A stretch of DNA of 64,000 nucleotides from Amorphophallus konjac (GCA_022559845.1 CM040118.1:234035224-234099223), one strand, 5' to 3'. Shown: positions 12,496-24,561, counted from the first letter of the stretch. Made by a program: numbers and translations. Notes: generated from the letters alone by a model not told the origin.

Positions 12496-14178
12496 ATGAG
12501 CCCGAGTTCATCTATACTCATTGCAAAGCCGGAACACCATCCTTCCGGGTTAACAATGAATAGATGTCAGCCTCTCCAGACTGCTAACACATCAGCTGAA
12601 GCTGGAACTATAATGATTCCACTTGTAGAACAATTCACGCAGCCGCCACTGGTTGAATTAAAAGCTCCCAGCGAGGTCCGAGGGCAACACAATGAAGAAG
12701 TTGAAGCTCTCGAACTTGACAATGATGTCCCAGACATCATCGACCTCCAGCCGGCTCCCCCGAAAATAGAAGACGGGGGCCAAGCCACGGTTGATTACCT
12801 GATCGAAGTCAACTTGGGAACCGATGATGATCCTAGGCCAACCTTCCTCAATGCCCGGCTATCTATTGAAGAACAGAAGCTATACATCCAACTGCTACAA
12901 GAATACTAAGATTACTTTGCCTGGACCTACAAGGAAATGCCAGGACTAAGCCCTGCAATTTCACAACATGAGCTGGCTATAAACCCTGAGGCCGAGCCGG
13001 TAAAATAGCCATCGCGGCGCATGAGGCCAGAACTCATCACTCAGATATACAAAGAAGTAGACAAGCTCATTGATGTGGGTTTCATTGAAGAAAATCAATA
13101 TACCACATGACTGGCTAATATCGTGCCCGTGAAAAAGAAAAATGAGCAGATCCGGATATTTGTAGACTTCCGAGATCTGAATAAAGCATGCCCCAAAGAT
13201 GACTTTCTAGCGCCAATCACGGAAGTCATGGTCGATGCCACGACTGGCCACGAAGCTTTGTCATTCATGGATGGCTCGTCTGGATATAACCAAATATGGA
13301 TCACAGAGCATGATCGGGTTCATAATGCCTTCCGAACACCCAAAGGCATTTACCACTACAAGAGGATGCCCTTCGGGCTGAAGAACGTCGGCGCAACTTA
13401 TCAGCGGGCGATGACCAGAATATTTGGTGAGCTGCTCTACCACAAGGTCGAGTGCTACATAGATGATCTAGTGGTCAAGACCAAGAAAAGGGAAAACCAT
13501 CTGCAGGACCTTCGAGTCGTATTCTAGAGGCTCAGGCAATACGAACTGAAGATGAACCCCATGAAGTGTGCTTTCGGAGTGTCGAGCAACAAATTCTTGG
13601 GCTTTATTGTCAGATATCGAGGGATTGAAATAGACCCCGTAAAGATCAAGGCGATCTCAGAGTTGCCTCCACCAAGGAACCTCTCTAAGCTGAGAGCTCT
13701 ACAAGGCCGTCTGGCTTATATCCGGCGGTTTATATCTATCTTGTCAGGGCGATGTCATCCCTTTCACAAGTTGATGATGAAGGATGTTCCCTTTTATTGG
13801 GATGAAGAGTGCCAGGCAGCACTTGACAAGCTGAAGGATTATCTGAAAACCCCTCCAATACTGGGGACACCAGTGAAAGGACGGCCGCTAATCCAATATA
13901 TAGCAGCCACACACTACTCCCTGGGGGCAATGCTCGCCCAGAATGATGAAGAAGGGAAAGAACAAGCCCTCTACTACCTCAGCCAAAGATTGGTCAGAAC
14001 TGAGGAGAAATACACTTTCATTGAGAAAGTTTGCTTGGCGTTGGTCTTCGCAGTCAAGAAGCTTCGACATTACATGTTGTCGCATGAAATAAAGCTGATT
14101 TCCAAAGCAGATCCGCTTAAATACATCCTGTCATAGCCAGCACTCAAAGGCTGCTTAGGCAAATGGGCGGTAATTCTC
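12496..14178 (+). pseudogene. Tat reverse transcriptase and first RNase H
   Basis: Same frame as gag and protease. The RT contains FVDFRDLNKACPKD, MPFGLKNVGATYQRAM and the catalytic YIDD box at 13456-13467. The RNase H follows (about 13780-14178): QALYYLSQRLVRTEEKY, then FAVKKLRHYML. Its first catalytic position is not the usual Asp (YIAATHYSLGAML), as is common for the decayed first RNase H of Tat elements. In-frame stops lie at 12907, 13006, 13108, 13525 and 14134. The enzyme copies element RNA into DNA in the particle. Confidence 0.88.
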
Positions 14179-14916
14179 ATGGAGTTTGATATCTCCTATG
14201 TGCCACAGAAGGTTGTCAAAGGCCGGGCTATCACAGATTTCTTTCCTGCACACCCGGTACCTGAAGACTGTCCATTAGAGACAGAACTCCCTGATGATGA
14301 AACTCTGGAAGCCGACCAAGTGCAGTCCACCTTATGGCAATTGTACTTTGATGGTGCATCCATAATTGACACCCCAGCAGTAAGAGCAGCCATAGTCAAG
14401 GCCGGGGCGGGCATAATTCTGAAGTCTGCTGGGGGAGAGGTCATACATACCTCCTGCTCAATAAACAAGCTATGCACAAACAACGAGGTAGAATATGAAT
14501 CCCTGATAATCGGGTTACAGATTGCCCTGTCCATGGAAATTCATATGCTTGAGGCATTCGGGGACTCCATGCTAGTTGTAAAACAACTAGAAGGGGAGTT
14601 CGATGTGCGGAAGCAAGAACTCCTCCCTTGCTACCAATTGGCCCTCCGCCTGATGGCAAAGTTTTATTTCATCAGAATCAGGCACATCAACCGAGGACAG
14701 AATGCTCAGGCATATGCTCTCGCAAAGCTAGCCAGTTCTTTAGCCATTCCGCCAGACACAAGCCTGAATATAACAGTAATTAATCGACTCCAGGTCCCAA
14801 GTGTGACAGAGGCCCTGGCAAATGAAGAGGAAAATGAAGCGGCAGCTGTGGAGGAAGTCCAACAGCCGATTGGCAGGAACATCTCATGCAATGGTTCCAG
14901 CATCAGCAGCTCCTGA
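14179..14916 (+). pseudogene. Second RNase H of the Tat element
   Basis: Contains YFDGAS (Asp at 14350-14352), NNEVEYESLI, FGDSMLVV and the terminal QNAQAYALAKLAS. This is the extra RNase H acquired by the Tat lineage, and it lies directly between the first RNase H and integrase as expected. The last catalytic Asp of the usual AQADALA motif is Tyr here (codon 14713-14715), so the enzyme would be inactive. The frame ends with TGA at 14914; integrase follows in another frame. Confidence 0.85.
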
Positions 14917-16271
14917 AAGGAAAAGAACAGAGGATGAAGCTCCTCAGAATCAAAGATTCTTATGAGATGAGAAACGGAACCTTGTTCCGAATAATGGCAG
15001 TTGCCCAAAAGAAGGTCTTGCTCCGTTGCCTATCCACAAGAGAAGCTTGGCAGGTAATGCAAGAAGTTCATGCCAGAACAGCCGGAGCACACCAGGCCGG
15101 TCCTAAAATGAAAATTGAAATAAAGAAGTTGGGCTACTATTGGCCCACTATATTCGATGATTGTTGCAAGTTTGCTAAGTCATGTCAGAAATGCCAAGAG
15201 CACGCCAATGTGTCTCGAAGGCGTCCAGTGCCACTACACCCCACTGTCCCAAGTTGGCCGTTTGCCCAATGGGGCACGGACGTGGTGGGGCCTCTGCCAG
15301 CATCTTCATCAGGATGCAAATATATCCTAGCAACCATGGATTACTTCTCCAGATGGGCAGAAGTGATTGCACTAAGCGAAGTAACCGGGGAGCTGGTTGC
15401 CAGATTCTTCCGGCAGAATATAATATTCCGGTTTTGAGTTTCCAACCGAATTATCTCTAACAATGGCAGCCATTTCAGAAACCAGAAGGTATATCGACTG
15501 CTTGAGAAGTATAAAATTGATTGGAGGACGTCGTCTCCTTACAATCCCCAAGCCAATGGGCTTGCAAAAGCCTTCAACAAAATGCTCTGCACCTTATTGG
15601 CAAAGATTGTTAATTCTAATAAAAAGGACTGGGAGGAGAGGATGTACGAAGCATTGTGGGCTTATCGTACGATCTATAAAACTCCAACATGCTGCTCGCC
15701 ATTCTCCCTCGTATATGGGTCGGAGGCCGTGGTGCCAATTGAACTCGATGTTCCATCACTGTAGGTCGCCATTCAGCATGGGTTGGCCAGCAGTGAACCA
15801 ACCAACCTAGAAAGAAGACTGGAAGAGCTCGCCGAGCTCGAAGGGAAGCGTCTCCGGGTGCAACATAATATTAAACTATACCAAGCTCGCATGGCTCGTG
15901 CTTTCAACAAGCTGGTCAAAGGGCGGGAATTCAAGAAGGGCGACCTCATGATGGTTAAAAGAAGAGAAGTAATGGCCTCCAACCCCAAGGGGAAATTGGT
16001 TGAAAATTGGGTCGGGACCGTATATCATTCGCCAGGTCTATTAAGGGGGTGCCTACGTTCTGGTAGACCACAAGGGGGTAGTCTAGTTCTCCCCTCTCAA
16101 CGGGAAACACTCGAAGCTATACCATACAACTCCGACGGCATTCACAGAATGACCGAAATTCATCTTGGTCTAGTGGCACTCTGCCCTGGCCGAGCTCCCA
16201 AAAAAAAATGTCCTACCCATGCTCAGACCAATTCCAAGGCCATTACCTTGCGGTTGCAAAAAAACCCCTAG
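14886..16271 (+). pseudogene. Tat integrase, broken and catalytically dead
   Basis: Frame shifted from the rest of pol. The zinc-binding domain is H-x3-AGAHQ ... C-QKC (from 15069), then TDVVGPLP with the first catalytic Asp at 15279-15281. The second Asp is Asn (SNNGSHF, codon 15459-15461) and the Glu is Lys (LAKAFNK, codon 15567-15569). In-frame stops at 15435-15437 and 15762-15764 separate three open pieces (14886, 15582 and 15783 share this frame). The C-terminal piece has RRLEELAELEGKRLR and GDLMMVKR, typical of Ty3 integrase tails. It would insert element DNA into chromosomes if intact. Confidence 0.85.
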
Positions 16272-16325
16272 TGCACACTAATCCCAGGATTCCTTGATAA
16301 CTCCCACGCAGTCCCACTGGGTTGC

Positions 16326-17350
16326 CACTTTTACACAATATTGCCATTACAGACCCTACGTCTAAATCGACGCAAAAACTCTTTCTTTGCGTTGGTATTT
16401 ATCCTTACCAAGGAATAAACCCCCCTTTCGGTGCAAGGCTTCGTGCCCTAGCTGACTTTTACACAATATCGCCATTACGGACCCTACGTCCGAATCGGCG
16501 CAAAAATTCTTCTTTTGCATTGGTATTTCTCCTTACCAACGGATAAACCCCCCTTTCGGCGCAAGGCTTCATGCCCTAGCCGACTTTTACACAATATCGC
16601 CATTACGGACCCTACGTCCGAATCGGCGTAAAAACTCTTCCTTTGCGTTGGTATTGGTCCTTACCAACGAATAAACCCCCCTTTCGGCGCAAGGCTTCGT
16701 GCCCTAGCCGACTTTTACACAATATCACCATTACGAACCCTACGTCCGAATCGACGCAAAAACTCTTCTTTTGTGTTGGTATTTCTCCTTACCAACGAAT
16801 AAATCCCCCTTTCGGCGCAAGGCTTCGTGCCCTAGTCGACTTCTATACAATATCGCCTTTACGGACCCTACGTTTGAATTGGCGCAAAAACTCTTCCTTT
16901 GCGTTGGTATTTATCCTTACCAACGAATAAACCCCCCTTTCGGCGCAAGGCTTCGTGCCCTAGCCAACTTTTACACAATATCGCCATTACGGACCCTGTG
17001 TCTGAATCGGTGCAAAAACTCTTCCTTTGCGTTGGTATTTGTCCTTACCAACGAATAAACCCCCCTTTCGTCACAAGGCTTCGTGCCCTAGCCGACTTTT
17101 ATAGAATATAGCCATTACGGACCCTACGTCCGAATCAGCGCAAAAACTCTTCCTTTGCGTTGGTATTTGTCCTTACCAACGAATAAACCCCCCTTCGGCG
17201 CAAGGCTTCGTGCCCTAGCCGACTTTTACACAATATCGCCATTACAAGCCCTACGTCCGAATTGGCGCAAAAACTCTTCTTTTGTGTTGGTATTTGTCCT
17301 TACCAACAAATAAACCCCCTTTTTTCGGCGCAAGGCCCCATGCCCCAGCC
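16326..17350 (+). repeat. Tandem array of eight 128-bp units in the Tat 3' region
   Basis: Units start at 16326, 16454, 16582, 16710, 16838, 16966, 17094 and 17221, each with ACTTTTACACAATAT followed by ACCCTACGTC, TTGGTATT and CTTCGTGCCCTAG; spacing is 128 bp except 127 for the seventh and 130 for the last. The short reading frames here recur at 128-bp spacing and are a by-product of the repeat. Tat-lineage 3' regions are known to hold such arrays and to seed satellites. Confidence 0.95.
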
Positions 17351-17747
17351 AACAGTTACATGCCACCACTCGGGGTCAAATGTCGCATATTGACCCATCA
17401 TCATTCTCCTACCTTTATTAATAAAAAAAAGAAGATGGGGCTTAAAATAGAGGTGCCCCGCCGGTCTTGTTCAGATATTCTGGACAAGGGCAAAAATGGC
17501 TATAACCCAATTGCGGCGAAAACCCGAGAGGGCGCTACAGGAAAAATTGGGTACCCTGTCACGTGAAAACCTGAGAGGGCGCGTAGGCAAAAGCAAGAGG
17601 GGGCAGGCTTCGATGAAAACCCGAAAGGGCACTTAACTCAGTAATGTGATAATCAAAAGTTCTTTTCACGCCTCTCCCTGCGAGATTCCGGATAAGACAT
17701 CAACCAATAATCCCACCAGAGGTCTGCTTTCAACATCCCCTTAACCT
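17351..17747 (+). repeat. Spacer cassette with a triple GAAAACCCGA motif (copy 1)
   Basis: Contains AATAGAGGTGCC and then three copies of a roughly 55-bp unit with GAAAACCCGAGAGGGCGC or variants (near 17516, 17564 and 17618). A second copy of the whole cassette lies at 30066-30459. No gene seen. Confidence 0.7.
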
Positions 17748-17873
17748 GGACCTTTCGTCCTCATTAATGAATAAACCTATCTTTGCTTCGGCATTTAGCC
17801 AATGTCGATAAATAAACCACCATTGACCCCTATCATCATCGGGAAGATCGGTCAACTTTCCCTTAACTTGGAC
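17748..17873 (+). repeat. First unit of the 120-bp array, left of the copia insertion
   Basis: Starts GGACCTTTCGTCCTC and ends at the target-site copy TGGAC (17869-17873); the array resumes at 28876 after the inserted element. Unit length 122. Confidence 0.9.
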
Positions 17874-18757
17874 TGATACAAGAAATATAAAGTGATCTAG
17901 AAGGGGAGGGGATGAATAGATCACTTTTTTTAACTGATTAAAAAAATTACTGAAGAATGATTCACTTAAAACAAGCAATCTCGGAGTTGAACCCAAAAAA
18001 ATGCAGTGCGGACAATAGCTCGAGTGGATAGAAGGCACACCACAAAATCACCACAGACAATCACACGAGTACCCAGAGGTTTTTAAGGTGGTTCGGTCAG
18101 ACCTCCAGTCTGCCTACGTCCACCCCTCACTTCAAATCGAAGTGAGGCTTCCACTAGCACCTGCTAGCAAAGCAGACTCAGTCTGCGACAACGGCTGATT
18201 CACAGCTTCACCAGGGGAACACCCTCCCCTCTTCCTCTACACCCGGAGGGAACCCTAAGGACGCCAAGTCCCTAAAAACCAGGAAACAAGTTCCTCTTCC
18301 TCCAACCGGAGGGAACACTAGTGATCTGCAGTCACTAGAACCAGAGACCAAGGTCTCTCTTCCTCTGAATCCCAGAGGGAACACCTCTTCTACGAGAGGG
18401 AACAATACTGCAACCTATGTTGCAAGTAAACCAGAGAGAACACGTCTCTCTCTTCCCCTGAACACCAGGAGGTAACACAGAGAACTTTCAATCAAGAAGG
18501 AAAAACATATAAAAATGAAAACAAGAAAGAAGGAATCCAAATTTCAGAAACTGGAAACAATGTAGCTCAAACTGAGCAGCAGACTTCGGATTTGATCCGT
18601 AAGCCAATACCCATCTTCTGATCACTCTTCTGCTCTCTCTTCTCTCTCAACTGGAACACTCTAGTTTCTCAGGGAGGCTCTTTCTCTTCTGCTCTCGCTC
18701 AAATTTCTTTACTGTAACCTCGGAGCTCCTCGCTTTTTCGTAGATGGTGAGGCAGTG

Positions 18758-18765
18758 CTTTTATA
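18758..18765 (-). promoter_or_regulatory. TATA box of the copia 3' LTR
   Basis: TATAAAAG on the minus strand, between the motif array and the hairpin series. The other LTR has the same box at 27673-27680. Confidence 0.7.
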
Positions 18766-19018
18766 AGCGATCAGGAGGGTTCATGCAAGGCCTGTGCTTC
18801 CCGCGCTCGATCCAGAACCTTCTTGCCACGTGCCCTTATAGCATTGGTTCCTTTAGTATTGGATCATGTGCACCCCAGTCACTGGGGAATATTCTTCCTC
18901 GGACCACCTTCTTCTTTTTGTTTTTTTTTCTTCTCCTGCAAAGAAATTAAAACCATTAAAAACTCAGGGCCACAAAAACTAAAACTGCATGAGGTATGTG
19001 ATAGCAATACGAGATGCA

Positions 19019-19810
19019 CTATACTAAGAACGACACGAGATACACAAGATGACTACAACACGAAATAAAGAGAGAATGACACGAGGTCAGATGAGAACAG
19101 CACGAGGTGAGAAGGAAATAACACGGAGTGAAACGATAGAAACACACGATCATAGGAACCTTGGACGAAGATAGAAAGAAGCAACACGAAGACATAAAAA
19201 TAACACTAAGACACAAACACAGAAATAACATGAAGACTCAAACACAAAAATAACACGAAGACACAAGCACAAAAGATAACACGAAGACACAAGCACAAAA
19301 GATAACACGAAGACACAAACACAGAAATAACACGAAGACATTAAAAAATGACTCGAATACAAAGTTGCTCGAACTTACGAACGACTCGAAGACGAGGATG
19401 ACACGGGCTGAAAACAACTCGAAGGTGAAAATAGAAACCGACACGAAGTGTGGTCACAAAGCAAAAAGGACACGGGGTCTAGGAAAAATAACACGAAGAC
19501 AGAAGACGGGAACGGCTACAACGACACGTGATAAAACAGTGAAAGCAGGAAAATGACTCGAGTAACTACAGTAAATGACACGAAAACACAAGAGCAAAAA
19601 TAAAAAAGGATGACTCGAGATGAGCAACTAAATACTGAAGAAACGACACGAGGTTCACAGGAAAATGACTCGAAGTTCATCAGAACAAATTGAGCTGCTT
19701 CAGTAAAAAGCACGAAGACGATCAACAAACATAGTTGGAACAACACGACGTACAAAAGGACAACACGAAGTGTAGTAAACACAAACAACACGAAGTATGA
19801 AAGGAACAAT
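19019..19810 (-). repeat. U3 array of an ACACGAAG / ACTCGAAG motif
   Basis: Dozens of short units built on ACACGAAGAC, GACTCGAAG, ACACGAG and similar, spaced about 12-25 bp, fill nearly 800 bp upstream (in element direction) of the TATA box. The other LTR carries the same array at about 27945-28720. The spacing is too irregular for a simple tandem repeat. Confidence 0.85.
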
Positions 19811-19963
19811 ACGGATATGCAAGGTACTACCTCATAGCAGTTTTCCTGTTAATCATGGAAATTTCAAATGCATAACATTACGCAAGATATCTGATTAAAA
19901 TGACAATATTTAACATAGTGATGCTCATCATCAAAACACTAGGGAAGTCACGAAAAACCAACA

Positions 19964-21453
19964 ATCTCCCCCTTTTTGATGATGGCAACACTATATTAAA
20001 TAACATAGATGAAGTGCAATGAGATTATGTGAAGATAAGCGATGCAGACACACAACACACTCGCCTCCTCTGACGACTCCCAAGGGCTCCCCCTGAACAC
20101 AACAACTGCTTTCCTCTGACTAGATAACTCATGGCACTTATCTTTCACTCCCCCTCAGCAAAACACAAGCAAGACACTCTCCCCCTTTGACATTATCAAA
20201 ACTAGGGGTAGGTCTGAAGATATCACGAAAAGAAAATTGCGGACAGTGGAGAGAAAGCCATTAAGAAAGCCATTAATTTTATGTGAGAATTTTGAGGATC
20301 AGTTAGTCAGACTGTGTGTAAAATGGTGAATGAAGATCCGCTCCATACACAGAACCAGATTCTAAGCAAGTAAGGTACAAGATACCAGTATGGTCAGAGT
20401 AAGTCTTTACTTAGAGAGTATAAAGCAAGGAAGTCAGGAAAACAAAGACCTGTAGTATTGAAAACAAACAAACCAAGACCTAAATGCCAAGTGAACAGGA
20501 TCTTGATACCAAGAGGGAGAAAAATTTTTCAAAGATGGTCAAGATCAAAGGTAAATCTGTCAAGTACACCTTTGACCATAGGGAGACACCTTGTTTTGAG
20601 GCAGGAATCCCCAGTTACTTGGTGGCAAGACCACATTACCCCTTCTGACAAGAGGACAGAGATAGTATTCTAACTGGTGTTGACATTAAGGTGACACCTT
20701 TACCAGAGGCCAGACACCCCAGTTACTAACCAGATATGTACCATAGCTCTGTATGATCAAGACAGCTAATTAAACCTGATTTATATTGCCATCTCATGAC
20801 ATTGGATTCTTTCACTTCATTGATGAAAGTCCCAGTTTCTCAATGAACAGTTAACAAGGTTGTTAAAATTTCTTTCATGAATTTTTCATTAAACTGCACT
20901 TGAAACCTTGTAAATTAGTCTTGATTCAGTTTGAGAACAATACACCAGCTCCAAAGTTTTTCAGACAAAAAACACTATATATCTCATTTCGGACTTAACT
21001 AGACTAAGTAGGTATGCTATACTGGCTAGATCAGAAGTCAGTTACAGTGCAGGAAGATAGTCTTGAATTCAGATTTTGATCTCAGTGGGACTAACAGCTG
21101 AAATTCTAATAAGAAATTAGATGAACAGTCTTAACGGATAAAACATCCAAAAATTTCTTTTATACACCTACTCAAATTGATTCTCTTAAAAGGTCAGCAA
21201 AAGTCCGTTCAAAGTATGTTCAGATTTGGCTAAAAGAGCATGACTCCTATTATTAATCTAGCTCCCCCTGAGACCTTGACTCCAGCTCAGACTTAACCAA
21301 GACATACCTCAAAACACCTCAAAGAAAACAAAGTGATATCAATCAATACGAGTGAATCAGAAACACTCATAATGAGGTTATTTTCAGCAACAGACAATGA
21401 GTATAGATAAGCACAAGAGCACATGACAGATTATTCAGAGATCAATTATTCAA
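19964..21453 (-). other. Polypurine tract and non-coding 3' region of the copia element
   Basis: The tract next to the 3' LTR is AAAAAGGGGGAGAT on the minus strand (19964-19978). Further GGGGGAG boxes occur near 20085, 20150, 20180 and 21263. Some Sireviruses have an envelope-like ORF here; I see no frame that supports one. Confidence 0.7.
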
Positions 21454-24400
21454 TCATGAAATTCTGTAAATACCTAATTCTCTGCGCAATATGCTAAATT
21501 TTTCAGTATCCAGTGGCTTAGTGAAAATATCTGCAATTTGTGAGTTAGTGTCAACATGGATCAACTCAAAGGTCTTCCTAGCTACTTCATCTTGAATAAA
21601 ATGATGCCTGATTTCGATGTGTTTAGTTCGAGAATGAAGTATAGGATTCTTTGCAATGTTTATTGTACTAGTATTATCACAAAAGATGGAAGTGCAACCT
21701 AGCTCAACTGAGTAATCCAGAAGCTGGTGTTTTATCCATATAACCTGTGTGCCACAGCTCCCTGCTGCCACATACTCAGCTTCAGCAGTAGAAAGAGCCA
21801 CAGAGTGTTGCTTCTTGGATCCCCAAGAGACTAGGCACCCTCCTAAGAATTCGCAGTGACCACTAGTACTTTTCCTGTCCAATTTACATCCTGCATAATC
21901 TGCATCTGTATATGCAATGAGATCTAAACTACATGATGCAGGATACCAAAGACCTAGATCATGGGTAGCAGATAAGTATCTAAAGATTTTTTTTACAGCT
22001 GCCAAATGCAATTCAGTAGGCCTAGCCTGGTATCTGGCACACATCCCTACACTAAATTGAATGTCAGGCCTGGATGCTATTAAGTAGAGGAGTGAACCGA
22101 TCATACCTCTATATAATTTAGCATCCACCTCTTTACCTCTTTCGTCTGAATCCAGTGAGGAGTTGGTGCCCATGGGTGTTGAGATAGTCTTGAGGTTGGT
22201 CATTCCAAACCTTTTCAGCATCTCCAGAGTATACTTTGTTTGATTTATGAAACAACCATCCTCCATCTATTTGACCTGCAGCCCAAGAAAATATTTTAGT
22301 TCGCCAACTAAACTCATTTCAAATTCATGAGACATAGATTCAGAAAATTCTTTACACAATTTTGAATTGTTAGATCCGAAGATGATATCATCAACATATA
22401 CCTGGACCACTATTAAATCCTTTCCGAGATTTTTGGTGAAGAGGGTTTGGTCAACCTTACCTCGAGTGTAGCCCTTGCTCAAGAGGAATTCAGAAAGTCT
22501 ATTATACCAAGCTCGGGGAGCCTGCTTCAATCCATAGAGGGCTTTATTCAACCTAAAAACCATGTTAGGCTGAACAGAGAAATTAAAACCTGGAGGTTGT
22601 TCAACATATACCTCTTCCTTCAATACCCCATTTAAGAATGCGCTTTTGACATCCATCTGCTGCAGCCGTATGTTCCTAGAGCATGCAAATGCAAGCAGAA
22701 TTCGTATAGCTTCCATCCTAGCCACTGGGGCATAGGATTCATCAAAATCCACACCAAATTCCTGACTGTAGCCTTGAGCTACAAGTCTTGCTTTGTTTCT
22801 AGAAATAGCTCCATTCTCATCAACTTTATTATTGAAAATCCATTTAGTGCCAATGACATGAGTGTTATCAGGCCTGGGAACTAGTTCCCATACAATATTT
22901 TTCTCAAATTGATTTAATTCCTCACACATGGCGGATACCCAAGAATCATGTTTTAAGGCTTCTTCCACAGATTTGTGTTCCACCTGAGATACCAATGCAG
23001 CTAAGTCCTATTCTTGGACAATTCTAAAATGAGACCTTGTCCTAGGAGGATCATGCAAATTACCTATGACATTTTCACTAGGGTGGTCTTTGTGAAATAT
23101 TATCTCACCTGAGGGTTCACCTACCTCAGCTGCTCCTTCTTGCTGTGAGTTTTCTGGTTGAGCAGCTGGCTGCATCTCTTCTTCTTCAATTCTCTCCAAG
23201 AAATCTCCCTCATTAGATGGCTCCCTGTCATCATTCATCACTTTGTTAGAGAAATCATTTTCATCAAACACTACATGCGGTGTTTCTTCAACAGTTTGAT
23301 CATCTTTATTGAACACTCTGTAAGCCCTTGAGGTTTCTGAATATCCGAGAAAAATTCCAGGAGAGCTTCTAGCTTCGAATTTGTCCAAACCATTCTTACC
23401 ATTATTGTGAATAAAACATTTGGAGCCAAAAACTTTAAAGTAAGAAATGTTTGGCTGCTTACCTTTGAGAAGTTCATAAGGAGATTTCCTATGAGTAGGC
23501 CTTACCAAGGCTCGGTTTAGAATGTAGCATGCAGTATTCGCAGCTTCAGCCCAAAATCTCCTTGGAAGTCCACTCTCAATTAGCATAGTCCTGGCCATTT
23601 CAATTATTGACCTGTTTCTTCTCTCAACAATTCCGTTCTGCTCCGGTGTCCTGGGAGAAGAGAATTTGTGAGTCACTCCCTCTCTTGAGCAAAATTCAGA
23701 AAATGAAGAGTTCTCAAACTCTCCTCCATGGTCAGACTGAATTGTAATGATACTATGTTCACCTTGCAGTTTGATTTTGTTGAAAAGTTCTTCAAAGTGA
23801 ACAAAAGCATCATTTTTATTTGCTAAACAAAACAACCAAGAAAATCTAGTGAAGTCATCAACTATAACTAATCCATATCTCTTACCTGACAAACTTTGTA
23901 TGCGAGTAGGACCAAAGAGATCCATGTGCAAGTGCTGCAGCGGTTTAGATGAAAGACTCTCAGTTCTTAACTAAAAAACTGCACGAGTCTGTTTACCTTG
24001 TGCACAAGCATCACATAGCTTGGACCCTAACAGAAATCTTATTCTGGGCAAACCTCTAACTAGGTTATGCTTAGACAGCTTATTCATTGTAGACAAACTA
24101 GCATGGCCTAGACGCCTATGCCAGTCAAAAACAACCTGTTCAGAGTTAGCAGACATACACAAGTTAGCTTCAGGATTATCATCCAGGTCTACGATGTATA
24201 CATTGTATACTCTATGACCTTTGAACATGACGTTTTCAGAATTCAGCTCAAAAACAGTGCAGGAATTGTGGTCAAAGAGTACCTTGTGTCCTTTGTCGCA
24301 GAGTTGACTTATACTTACCAAGTTGTGCTGAAGTCCTTCTACAAGATACACATCTTCAATGGAGTTAGTAGAGGACTTACTAACTGTACCAATTCTAATT

Positions 24401-24561
24401 ATTCTTCCTCTGTCATTTCCACCGAATTTGACCAAGCCCCCAAACTTCATTTTCAGTTTGCTAAATTTGGACCGGTCTCCTGTCATGTGCCTGCTACAGC
24501 CGCTGTCAAGATACCACTTGTTATGCTCGGCTGCCAGGCTAACCTGCGAGAGTTCAGACAA
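21454..24561 (-). pseudogene. Copia pol: protease, integrase, reverse transcriptase, RNase H
   Basis: One reading frame of about 1036 codons with three nonsense codons (23971-23973, 23008-23010 and 22267-22269). Order on the minus strand: protease WYLDSGCSRHMTG near 24517; GAG-pre-integrase HRRLGHASLSTM; integrase with MDLFGP, IQSDHGGEF and PEQNGIVERRN; RT with [19 protein letters not shown] and YVDD at 22387-22398; RNase H with YTDADYAG, ALSTAEAEYVA and ADIFTKPL. This order defines Ty1/copia. All catalytic boxes I can check are intact, so decay is by few point mutations. The stretch before 24561 belongs to gag in another frame. Confidence 0.93.

Larger units (their letters stand above)
17874..19963 (-). 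repeat. 3' LTR of the copia element
   Basis: 2090 bp, TGATACAAG...CCAACA on the plus strand. Read on the minus strand: a U3 with the ACACGAAGAC-type array (19019-19810), TATAAAAG at 18758-18765, and then a series of perfect hairpins (18125-18480), the first CCTCACTTC/GAAGTGAGG at 18125-18147. No protein-like frame. Confidence 0.93.

Noticed and set aside
16322..17566. Overlapping short reading frames with MCWYLSLPTNKPPF-like proteins
   Set aside because: They recur every 128 bp and simply translate the tandem repeat.
19019..19809. Hydrophobic Phe/Val/Leu-rich frames on the minus strand
   Set aside because: They translate the ACACGAAG motif array and recur in the other LTR.
19979..21453. Envelope-like ORF expected in some Sireviruses
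   Set aside because: No frame of useful length or transmembrane pattern on the element strand.
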